DNA of 5,347 nucleotides from Gallionellaceae bacterium UBA6222 (GTDB lineage: Bacteria; Pseudomonadota; Gammaproteobacteria; Burkholderiales; Gallionellaceae): positions 617-5,963 of the forward strand of contig DISA01000070.1 of the NCBI GenBank assembly GCA_002421915.1, given 5' to 3'. The position numbers were made by a program, and so were the translations under genes. The notes below the pieces were generated by a model. That model did no database searches. It was not told where the DNA came from and was given only the letters and a program-made list of their open reading frames with translations. Below are positions 1 to 5,347 of the stretch, one piece after another; positions within the stretch are counted from its first letter, which is position 1; each line of letters begins with the position of its first letter.

Positions 1-2013
1 CTGCTGATCAACCATCCGCTGGATTGCCCGATCTGTGATCAGGGGGGTGAGTGCACATTGCAGGATCTATCGGTCGGCTATGGGGCAGTACAGTCGCGCT
101 ACCATGAAGAAAAGCGCACGGTGTTGGGCAAGGATATCGGCCCGCTGATTTCGGCGCAGGAAATGAGCCGCTGCATCAACTGCACGCGTTGTGTGCGCTT
201 CGGTCAGGAGATCGGCGGAATAATGGAGTTGGGGCAGGCCTTCCGCGGCGAACATGCCGAGATCATGTCGTTTGTGGCGGGTGCGGTGGAATCAGAGATC
301 TCCGGCAACATGATTGATCTGTGCCCGGTGGGCGCGCTGACCAGCAAACCCTTCCGCTACAAGGCGCGCGCATGGGAATTGTCACGCCGCCGCTCGGTGA
401 GCGCGCACGACAGTCTGGGTTCCAATCTGGCGGTGCAGACCAAGAACAATCAGGTTTTGCGCGTATTGCCGATCGAGAACGAAGATATCAATGAATGCTG
501 GCTATCCGACCGTGATCGTTTCGCTTACACCGGTTTGAATTCAGAGGAGCGCCTGACCAAGCCGATGGTCAAACAGGACGGTCGATGGCAGGAAGTGGAG
601 TGGCCGGTCGCCCTGGATTATGTGGCCAACGGTTTGCGCCAAATCGCCGACGGTGCGGGAGCTGAACAAGTCGGTGCCCTGGCAACCGGCAATTCCACCG
701 TGGAAGAACTTTATCTGTTGCAGAAACTGATGCGCGGGCTCGGCAGCAACAACGTCGATTTCCGTCTGCGCCAGAGTGATTTCTCCGCCGACTCCAAACA
801 GGCCGGTGCACCGTGGCTGGGCATGTCCGTCGCGGATATCGGCAAGGCCGACCGTCTGCTCATCGTCGGCAGTTTTCTGCGCAAGGATCATCCCCTGCTG
901 GCCGCACGCATCCGCCAAGCGGTGAAACGCGGCATGCAGGTCAGCATCATTCATGCGGCTGATGACGACCTGTTGATGCGGGTGGCGCACAAGGCCATCG
1001 TTGCACCGGATGCAATGGTTGACGCATTGGCACAGGTGGCCAAGGCGTTGGCGGCAAAACAGGCCGACGGCATCGCGGGCAGTCTGGCCAGCGGTGAACG
1101 CGTTGCCATTCTGCTCGGTAATTTCGCCCAACAGCATCCGCAGGCGGCGCAACTGCTGGCGCTGGCACAGCAAATCGCTGCCGCCGCCAACGGCAAGTTC
1201 GGGTTCATCGGCGAAGCCGCCAATAGCGTGGGCGGGTATCTGGCCCGCGCCACGCCGGGTGCGGATGGTTTGAACGCAAACAGCATGCTGGCACAACCGC
1301 GCAAGGCTTACGTCTTGCTCAATGCGGAAGCGGAGCTGGATTGTGCCAACCCGCAGCAGGCGCTGGCCGCATTGGGCGCGGCAGATACGGTGATCGTGCT
1401 GTCCGCCTATAAACACAAGGCGCTGGATTATGCCGACGTGTTGCTGCCGATTGCACCGTTCACCGAGACGTCCGGTACTTTTGTCAGCGCCGAAGGCAGG
1501 GTGCAGAGTTTCAAGGGCGCAGTCAAACCGCTGGGTGAGGCACGTCCGGCATGGAAAGTGTTGCGCGTGCTGGGCAATTTACTCGAGATCGACGGTTTTG
1601 ATTTCGACACTTCCGAAGCCGTGCGCGACCAGGCACTGTCGGGAATTGACGCGACCAGCCTCAGCAATGCCATCAGCGACATTGTTGAAGAACCACTGAC
1701 ACCGGCGGCAGGATTGCAGCGCGTGGCAGATGTGCCGATCTATGCAACCGATGCCATCGTGCGCCGTGCGCCGCCGTTGCAGGCTACGGCGGATGCCACC
1801 GCTCCCAGGGCGTGGATGAATGCAGAAGAAATGGGCAAGCTTGGTATCGATTCCGGGGTGGAGGTCAGGGTCAGTCAGGATCGGGGCAGTGTCACGCTGG
1901 TGGCCGCGCTTGACAACAGCCTGCCCAAGGGGGTGGTGAGAGTGGCGGCCGGCCATGCGGCCACTGCGGCATTGGGCGCGATGTTTGGAACGATCTCCGT
2001 GGAGCGTGCATGA
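1..2013 (+). CDS. nuoG: NADH-quinone oxidoreductase subunit G (NuoG), 5'-truncated by the window edge
   Basis: This is the largest peripheral-arm subunit of complex I, on the cytoplasmic side, and it relays electrons from NuoE/F towards NuoI. The reading frame is open from base 1, so the gene starts upstream; 670 residues are visible. By comparison with E. coli NuoG, roughly 95-100 N-terminal residues with the [2Fe-2S] N1b ligands are missing. In window numbering, the His-Cys3 ligands of cluster N5 are H5, C9, C12 and C18 (HPLDCPICDQGGEC). Those of N4 are C58, C61, C64 and C108 (CINCTRC ... DLCPVGA). From about residue 125 a molybdopterin-oxidoreductase-like domain follows, which in this family is structural and carries no Mo cofactor. 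The C-terminus ends in a small domain with GHAATAALGAMFG. All four N7 ligand positions are non-cysteine (S134, D137, S141, S169). The TGA stop at 2011-2013 overlaps the nuoH start. A TTG at base 58 is an internal leucine codon between the N5 and N4 motifs, not a start. Identification is very secure. Confidence 0.97.
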   Translation: MLINHPLDCPICDQGGECTLQDLSVGYGAVQSRYHEEKRTVLGKDIGPLISAQEMSRCINCTRCVRFGQEIGGIMELGQAFRGEHAEIMSFVAGAVESEISGNMIDLCPVGALTSKPFRYKARAWELSRRRSVSAHDSLGSNLAVQTKNNQVLRVLPIENEDINECWLSDRDRFAYTGLNSEERLTKPMVKQDGRWQEVEWPVALDYVANGLRQIADGAGAEQVGALATGNSTVEELYLLQKLMRGLGSNNVDFRLRQSDFSADSKQAGAPWLGMSVADIGKADRLLIVGSFLRKDHPLLAARIRQAVKRGMQVSIIHAADDDLLMRVAHKAIVAPDAMVDALAQVAKALAAKQADGIAGSLASGERVAILLGNFAQQHPQAAQLLALAQQIAAAANGKFGFIGEAANSVGGYLARATPGADGLNANSMLAQPRKAYVLLNAEAELDCANPQQALAALGAADTVIVLSAYKHKALDYADVLLPIAPFTETSGTFVSAEGRVQSFKGAVKPLGEARPAWKVLRVLGNLLEIDGFDFDTSEAVRDQALSGIDATSLSNAISDIVEEPLTPAAGLQRVADVPIYATDAIVRRAPPLQATADATAPRAWMNAEEMGKLGIDSGVEVRVSQDRGSVTLVAALDNSLPKGVVRVAAGHAATAALGAMFGTISVERA

Positions 2014-2015
2014 TG
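2001..2015 (+). promoter_or_regulatory. nuoH ribosome binding site and ATGA start/stop overlap
   Basis: GGAG at 2001-2004 lies inside the last codons of nuoG. It is 5 bases before ATG 2010 and 8 bases before ATG 2013, so either of the two adjacent ATGs could initiate. The first overlaps the nuoG TGA in the ATGA arrangement typical of translational coupling. The spacing is seen in the sequence; coupling is inferred. Confidence 0.65.
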
Positions 2016-3095
2016 GAAGCCCAGATACTGCAATTCTTTCAATGGTTCTGGAACCTCTTCGGACTCTGGGATGTGCTTTGGCGCTATATCGAGCCGGTCT
2101 GGCCGGCGATATGGACCGCAGTCAAGATCATGGTCATTATCGCGCCCGTCATGGGCGGTGTGGCTTACCTGACCCTGGCAGAACGCAAGATACTCGGCTT
2201 CATGCAAATCCGCCCCGGCCCCAACCGCGTCGGTTATTGGGGCTTGCTGCAGCCGGTCGCTGACGGACTCAAGTTGCTGTTCAAAGAAGTCATCATCCCG
2301 ACCAACTCCAACAAATTTCTTTTCCTTGCCGCGCCCGTGCTGGCGCTGGTTCCGGCACTGGCCGCATGGGCGGTAATTCCGTTCGACGACGGACTGATCC
2401 TCGCGGACGTCAACGCGGGCGTGCTGTACTTGCTGGCGATGACCTCGCTCGGCGTGTACGGCATCATCATCGCGGGCTGGGCCTCCAATTCGAAATACGC
2501 ATTTCTTGGCGCCCTGCGTTCTGCCGCACAGATTGTGTCCTACGAGCTGGCAATGGGTTTTGCGCTGGTGTGCGTGCTGCTCGCGGCGCAAAGCATGAAT
2601 TTTGGCGACATCGTGCGCGGGCAGAGCAACGGCTATGGTCTGCTTGGCTGGTATTTCATTCCGCTGTTTCCGATGTTTGTGGTGTATTTCCTGGCCGGAG
2701 TAGCTGAAACCAATCGCTCGCCATTCGATCTGGCCGAGGGTGAGTCGGAGATCGTGGCCGGTTTCCACGTCGAATATTCGGGCATGGGCTTCGCCCTGTT
2801 CTTCCTTGCCGAATACGCCAACATGATTTTGATCGCGGCGCTGACTTCGGTCATGTTCCTCGGTGGCTGGCTGCCGCCGCTGGATATCGCGCCGTTCAAC
2901 CAGATTCCGGGGCTGATCTGGATGCTGGGCAAGATGTCCTTCATCCTGTTCTTCTTCCTGTGGTTCCGCGCAACTTTCCCGCGTTATCGCTATGACCAGC
3001 TGATGCGTCTGGGCTGGAAAGTCTTCATCCCGCTGACACTTATCTGGGTCGTATTCATCGCGGCATGGATGCAAACCCCGTATTGGATGTGGTAA
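2010..3095 (+). CDS. nuoH: NADH-quinone oxidoreductase subunit H (NuoH)
   Basis: NuoH is the membrane subunit that contacts the peripheral arm. It helps form the quinone-binding chamber and the start of the proton path. The 361-residue product is highly hydrophobic with about eight or nine membrane segments. Family signatures are visible: AERKILGFMQIRPGPNRVG (about 57-75), the acidic loop VAETNRSPFDLAEGESE (about 231-247) followed by IVAGFHVEYSGM, and a C-terminal RYRYDQLMRLGWKVFIPL segment. The start is the ATG inside the ATGA overlap with the nuoG stop, preceded by GGAG at 2001-2004; the next codon is also ATG (2013) and could serve instead. The N-terminus before the AERK motif is about 20 residues longer than in E. 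coli NuoH and rich in tryptophan. No other ATG occurs in frame before codon 41, which already lies in the first conserved helix, so the long form is preferred. nuoI follows 16 bases downstream. The identity is secure; the exact start codon is less so. Confidence 0.97.
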   Translation: MMEAQILQFFQWFWNLFGLWDVLWRYIEPVWPAIWTAVKIMVIIAPVMGGVAYLTLAERKILGFMQIRPGPNRVGYWGLLQPVADGLKLLFKEVIIPTNSNKFLFLAAPVLALVPALAAWAVIPFDDGLILADVNAGVLYLLAMTSLGVYGIIIAGWASNSKYAFLGALRSAAQIVSYELAMGFALVCVLLAAQSMNFGDIVRGQSNGYGLLGWYFIPLFPMFVVYFLAGVAETNRSPFDLAEGESEIVAGFHVEYSGMGFALFFLAEYANMILIAALTSVMFLGGWLPPLDIAPFNQIPGLIWMLGKMSFILFFFLWFRATFPRYRYDQLMRLGWKVFIPLTLIWVVFIAAWMQTPYWMW

Positions 3096-3100
3096 GGGGC

Positions 3101-3106
3101 GAGGAG
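3101..3106 (+). promoter_or_regulatory. nuoI ribosome binding site
   Basis: GAGGAG lies in the 16-base gap after the nuoH stop, 5 bases before ATG 3112. This is a strong Shine-Dalgarno match. It favours 3112 over the in-frame ATG at 3121, which would be 14 bases away. Confidence 0.75.
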
Positions 3107-3111
3107 AGAAA

Positions 3112-3600
3112 ATGAAAAAAATGATCAACTTTTTTAAGAGCTTTCTGCTGCTCGAACTGCTCAAAGGCATGTCGGTAACCGGGCGTTATTTCTTTAAGCG
3201 CCACATCACCGTGCAGTATCCGGAAGAAAAGACACCGCAGAGTTACCGTTTCCGCGGTTTGCATGCGCAGCGCCGTTATCCCAACGGCGAGGAGCGCTGC
3301 ATCGCATGCAAACTGTGCGAGGCTGTGTGCCCGGCACTGGCGATCAAGATCGAAGTGGCGGAGCGCACCGATGGTTCGCGCCGCACCACCCAGTACGATA
3401 TCGACCTGACCAAGTGCATCTTCTGCGGTTTCTGCGAGGAGTCCTGCCCGGTGGATGCCATCGTCGAGACGCGAATCTTTGAATATCACGGCGAGAATCG
3501 CGGTGATCTGTATTACACCAAGGACAAGCTGCTGGCGGTGGGTGACGAATACGAGCAGCAGATCGCCCTGGATCGCGCGGCCGATGCCAAGTACCGGTAA
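3112..3600 (+). CDS. nuoI: NADH-quinone oxidoreductase subunit I (NuoI), 2x[4Fe-4S] protein
   Basis: NuoI is the ferredoxin-like subunit that carries clusters N6a and N6b and passes electrons from NuoG towards NuoB and quinone at the membrane surface. The 162-residue product has two classic 4Fe-4S motifs: CIACKLCEAVCP (C63, C66, C69, C73) and CIFCGFCEESCP (C102, C105, C108, C112). In proteins of this type the last Cys of each motif ligates the other cluster. The N-terminal part is a partly hydrophobic, amphipathic stretch (about 5-30), expected to lie on the membrane near NuoH. It is followed by ITVQYPEEK and a FRGLHAQRRYPNGEERC segment typical of the family. Length matches the usual proteobacterial NuoI. 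The ATG at 3112 has a well-placed GAGGAG. The stop is TAA at 3598-3600, and nuoJ begins 14 bases later. All eight ligands are intact and nothing suggests damage. A stand-alone ferredoxin is ruled out by context and by the membrane-associated N-terminus. Confidence 0.98.
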   Translation: MKKMINFFKSFLLLELLKGMSVTGRYFFKRHITVQYPEEKTPQSYRFRGLHAQRRYPNGEERCIACKLCEAVCPALAIKIEVAERTDGSRRTTQYDIDLTKCIFCGFCEESCPVDAIVETRIFEYHGENRGDLYYTKDKLLAVGDEYEQQIALDRAADAKYR

Positions 3601-3603
3601 CTT

Positions 3604-3608
3604 GAGGA
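3604..3608 (+). promoter_or_regulatory. nuoJ ribosome binding site
   Basis: GAGGA lies in the 14-base gap between nuoI and nuoJ, 6 bases before ATG 3615, which supports that start. Confidence 0.7.
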
Positions 3609-3614
3609 AGCACC

Positions 3615-4244
3615 ATGAACTTTGAAACCATTTTGTTCTATCTGTTCGCCGCCGTGGTCGTGTTCGCCGCGCTGCGCGTGATCACCGCGCGCAACCCGCT
3701 GCATGCGGTGCTGTTTCTGGTGCTGGCCTTTGTCAGCAGCGCCGGCATCTGGCTGCTGCTCGAAGCCGAATTCCTCGCCATCACCCTGGTGCTGGTTTAT
3801 GTGGGCGCGGTGATGGTGCTATTCCTGTTCGTGGTAATGATGCTGGACATCAATCTCGAACAGCTGCGCAAGGGCTTCTGGCAATGGCTGCCGGCGGGTG
3901 CGTTGTTGGCCGGGCTGATTGTGGCGCAAATGGTGTGGGTGCTGGGTGACAAGGCCAGTTCTGCCGGTATGACCGCCGTCAAGCATGCGGCCGATTACAG
4001 CAACACCAAGGAACTGGGACGCCTGATCTACACCGACTATGTCTATCCGTTCGAGCTTGCAGCAGTCCTCTTGCTGGTGGCCATGGTGGCCGCCATTGCG
4101 CTGACCTTCCGCCGCCGCCGTGATTCGAAGTCACAGGACATCAGCCAGCAGGTCAATGTCAAACGAGCCGACCGGGTGCGCCTGGTTTCCATTCCTGCCG
4201 TGAAGAAGCAGCCTGACGATACGGTCACCGGGGCGACCAAGTGA
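3615..4244 (+). CDS. nuoJ: NADH-quinone oxidoreductase subunit J (NuoJ)
   Basis: NuoJ is a small membrane subunit (the ND6 counterpart) between NuoH and NuoK, thought to take part in coupling quinone reduction to proton movement. The product has 209 residues with five predicted membrane segments, at roughly 3-22, 29-49, 53-77, 92-110 and 144-165. Helix 3 carries the family core LVYVGAVMVLFLFVVMML, with Y62 and G64 in the region where a pi-bulge is known in complex I structures. TDYVYPFELAAVLLLVAM leads into the last helix, which is also typical. After F165 comes a polar, basic tail of 44 residues (R166-R169, then KRADRVR at 183-189). E. coli NuoJ is about 184 residues, so this one is longer, mainly in the tail. 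The start is ATG 3615 with GAGGA upstream, and the stop is TGA 4242-4244. nuoK follows after 16 bases. Confidence 0.97.
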   Translation: MNFETILFYLFAAVVVFAALRVITARNPLHAVLFLVLAFVSSAGIWLLLEAEFLAITLVLVYVGAVMVLFLFVVMMLDINLEQLRKGFWQWLPAGALLAGLIVAQMVWVLGDKASSAGMTAVKHAADYSNTKELGRLIYTDYVYPFELAAVLLLVAMVAAIALTFRRRRDSKSQDISQQVNVKRADRVRLVSIPAVKKQPDDTVTGATK

Positions 4245-4250
4245 ATATAA

Positions 4251-4255
4251 AGGGG
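4251..4255 (+). promoter_or_regulatory. nuoK ribosome binding site
   Basis: AGGGG lies in the 16-base gap after nuoJ, 5 bases before ATG 4261. The gap is otherwise AT-rich (AATATAAA) and holds no hairpin. Confidence 0.6.
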
Positions 4256-4260
4256 CAGTC

Positions 4261-4572
4261 ATGTTGAATCTGGGTCTTTCACATTATCTGGTGCTGGGGG
4301 CGATCCTGTTCGCCATCAGCGTGGTCGGTATCTTCCTTAACCGCAAGAACCTGATCGTGTTGTTGATGGCGATCGAGCTGATGCTGCTGGCGGTAAATAC
4401 CAACTTCGTCGTGTTCTCGCATTACCTGAACGATGTGGCGGGGCAGATTTTCGTGTTTTTCATCCTGACGGTCGCGGCAGCGGAAGCTGCCATCGGTCTG
4501 GCGATCCTGGTGGTGCTGTTCCGCAATTTGCGCACCATCAATGTGGATGATCTCGATTCCCTGAAAGGTTGA
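4261..4572 (+). CDS. nuoK: NADH-quinone oxidoreductase subunit K (NuoK)
   Basis: NuoK is the ND4L counterpart, a three-helix membrane subunit that forms part of the proton path between NuoJ and the antiporter-like subunits. The product has 103 residues, close to the usual 100 or so. Membrane segments lie at about 5-25, 31-52 and 61-87. The two buried glutamates essential in the family are present: E39 in MAIELMLLAVN and E75 in VAAAEAAIGLAI, matching E36 and E72 of E. coli. The C-terminal end, LRTINVDDLDSLKG, is short and polar. The start is ATG 4261, preceded by AGGGG. The TGA stop at 4570-4572 shares its last base with the first possible nuoL ATG. No anomaly is seen. Confidence 0.98.
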   Translation: MLNLGLSHYLVLGAILFAISVVGIFLNRKNLIVLLMAIELMLLAVNTNFVVFSHYLNDVAGQIFVFFILTVAAAEAAIGLAILVVLFRNLRTINVDDLDSLKG

Positions 4573-4583
4573 TGATGGATATG
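4564..4583 (+). promoter_or_regulatory. nuoL translation start region with three in-frame ATGs
   Basis: AAAGG at 4564-4568 lies within the end of nuoK. In-frame ATG codons follow at 4572 (spacing 3, overlapping the nuoK TGA as TGATG), 4575 (spacing 6) and 4581 (spacing 12). The spacing favours 4575. Use of 4572 would add one Met, and use of 4581 would remove two residues. Confidence 0.55.
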
Positions 4584-5347
4584 CAAAGTCTGTATCTGCT
4601 CGTTCCGCTGGCGCCGTTGGTGGGCGCGGTCGCGGCCGGGCTGTTTGGCAAGTGGCTGGGACGCACCTGGTCGCACCGCATTACCATCGCGCTGGTGGCG
4701 GTTTCCTTCTTTGCCTCTCTGGCAATATTCAAAGACGTGGTGGCGGGCAATACTTTCAATGGACCGGTTTATACCTGGCTCACCTCGGGCGATACCAGCT
4801 TCCAGGTCGGCTTCCTGATCGACAAGCTGAGTGTGACCATGATGCTGGTGGTGACATTCGTTTCGCTCATGGTGCACATCTACACCATCGGCTACATGCA
4901 GGAAGACCCAGGTTACCAGCGTTTCTTCAGCTACATCTCGCTGTTCACCTTCTCCATGCTGATGCTGGTGATGGCCAACAATTTCCTGCAGCTGTTTTTT
5001 GGCTGGGAAGCGGTCGGTCTGGTGTCTTATCTGCTGATCGGCTTCTGGTACACCAAAGAGACGGCGATCTACGCCAACCTCAAGGCGTTCCTTGTCAACC
5101 GCGTCGGCGACTTCGGTTTTGTGCTGGGTATCGCGCTGGTGCTGATGGTGTTTGGCACCCTCGATTACCAGTCGGTGTTCAATAATGCGCAGAACTACGC
5201 CAATGACATCGCGCCGATTCCGGGCGTGACGTGGAACCTGATCAGCGCCATCTGTATCCTCCTGTTTATCGGCGCGATGGCCAAATCGGCGCAATTCCCG
5301 CTGCACGTGTGGTTGCCCGATTCGATGGAAGGCCCGACCCCGATCTC
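4575..5347 (+). CDS. nuoL: NADH-quinone oxidoreductase subunit L (NuoL), 3'-truncated by the window edge
   Basis: NuoL is the distal antiporter-like (Mrp-type, ND5 counterpart) proton-pumping subunit of the membrane arm. The visible part is 257 codons plus two bases, with no stop before the window ends; full-length family members have over 600 residues, so more than half is missing, including the long lateral helix. Signatures include IDKLSVTMMLVVTFVSLMVHIYTIGYM (written here as one segment around residues 87-113), then FFGWEAVGLVSYLLIGFWY with the key glutamate E145 (E144 in E. coli). Next come NRVGDFGF and GAMAKSAQFPLHVWLPDSM with the key lysine K237 (K229 in E. coli). The frame runs into the conserved EGPTPIS. 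Start choice among ATGs at 4572, 4575 and 4581 is uncertain; 4575 has the best Shine-Dalgarno spacing. NuoM/NuoN-type paralogues are less likely given the position after nuoK and the NuoL-type motifs. nuoM and nuoN are expected downstream but are not visible. Confidence 0.95.
   Translation, partial: MDMQSLYLLVPLAPLVGAVAAGLFGKWLGRTWSHRITIALVAVSFFASLAIFKDVVAGNTFNGPVYTWLTSGDTSFQVGFLIDKLSVTMMLVVTFVSLMVHIYTIGYMQEDPGYQRFFSYISLFTFSMLMLVMANNFLQLFFGWEAVGLVSYLLIGFWYTKETAIYANLKAFLVNRVGDFGFVLGIALVLMVFGTLDYQSVFNNAQNYANDIAPIPGVTWNLISAICILLFIGAMAKSAQFPLHVWLPDSMEGPTPI

Noticed and set aside
541..1416. A 291-codon open frame on the minus strand inside nuoG.
   Set aside because: It is antisense to the conserved NuoG molybdopterin-like domain, has no recognisable domain and no independent context, and is explained by codon bias in nuoG.
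1941..1965. An inverted repeat AGTGGC/GCCACT near the end of nuoG, considered as a hairpin or attenuator.
   Set aside because: It has only six pairs with a 13-base loop and no following T-run, and it lies within codons for the conserved GHAATAALG segment. It is expected by chance in GC-rich coding DNA.
3096..3135. The nuoH-nuoI gap plus downstream T-tract, considered as a Rho-independent terminator.
   Set aside because: There is no GC-rich stem before the T-tract, and the T-tract is inside nuoI coding sequence.
1875..3170. A 431-codon open frame on the minus strand opposite the nuoG end, nuoH and the nuoI start.
   Set aside because: It lies wholly antisense to clear nuo genes. Its translation is rich in charged residues, His and Gln with no recognisable domain, which is typical of a shadow of GC-ending codons in a membrane-protein gene.
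4245..4260. The AT-rich nuoJ-nuoK gap (AATATAAA), considered as a -10 promoter element.
   Set aside because: It is only 16 bases long, no convincing -35 partner was seen in the nuoJ end, and the bases are accounted for by the nuoK ribosome binding site.
4652..5185. A 177-codon open frame on the plus strand within nuoL.
   Set aside because: It is out of frame with NuoL, whose frame carries the conserved E145 and K237 motifs over the same bases. It has no family signature.
4422..5306. A 294-codon open frame on the minus strand opposite nuoK and nuoL.
   Set aside because: The translation is dominated by His, Gln, Arg and Asp, the reverse complement of hydrophobic membrane-helix codons. It is a shadow of nuoK/nuoL.
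1..5347. An undescribed accessory system, mobile element or defence gene in the window.
   Set aside because: All but about 46 bases is covered by six recognisable complex I genes in the standard order, with no insertion, repeat array or extra gene between them.

Overview
The window is a run of respiratory complex I genes (proton-pumping NADH:quinone oxidoreductase, NDH-1), all on the + strand in the order nuoG (5' end missing) - nuoH - nuoI - nuoJ - nuoK - nuoL (3' end missing). I recognise all six genes from family motifs in the translations. The DNA is moderately GC-rich and codons mostly end in G or C. The protein sequences look proteobacterial, most likely betaproteobacterial: NuoG lacks the N7 cluster ligands, NuoI is 162 residues with the usual 2x[4Fe-4S] layout, and NuoJ has a basic C-terminal tail. 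A Gallionellaceae/Nitrosomonadales-type host is a guess from overall resemblance and was not tested.

Layout: 1-2013 is nuoG, the iron-sulfur subunit of the peripheral arm. 2010-3095 is nuoH, the membrane subunit at the quinone site, and overlaps nuoG by four bases. 3112-3600 is nuoI, the N6a/N6b ferredoxin-like subunit. 3615-4244 is nuoJ and 4261-4572 is nuoK, both small membrane subunits. From about 4575 to the window edge is the first ~257 codons of nuoL, the distal antiporter-like pump subunit. Gaps between genes are 14-16 bases or absent. Each gap carries a Shine-Dalgarno-like sequence, and there is no room for internal promoters or terminators, so this looks like the middle of one long nuo transcript. 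No stretch longer than 16 bases is without a gene.

How the genes work together: electrons from NADH enter subunits encoded outside the window (NuoE/F) and pass through the Fe-S clusters of NuoG (N5, N4 visible here) and then NuoI (N6a, N6b). They go on to N2 and to quinone at the NuoH interface. Quinone reduction drives proton pumping through NuoH, NuoJ, NuoK and NuoL and the other antiporter-like subunits expected downstream (NuoM/N).

I found no undescribed system, mobile element, RNA gene, CRISPR array or foreign insertion. The region is a well-conserved housekeeping operon, and the findings below are modest points about these subunits.
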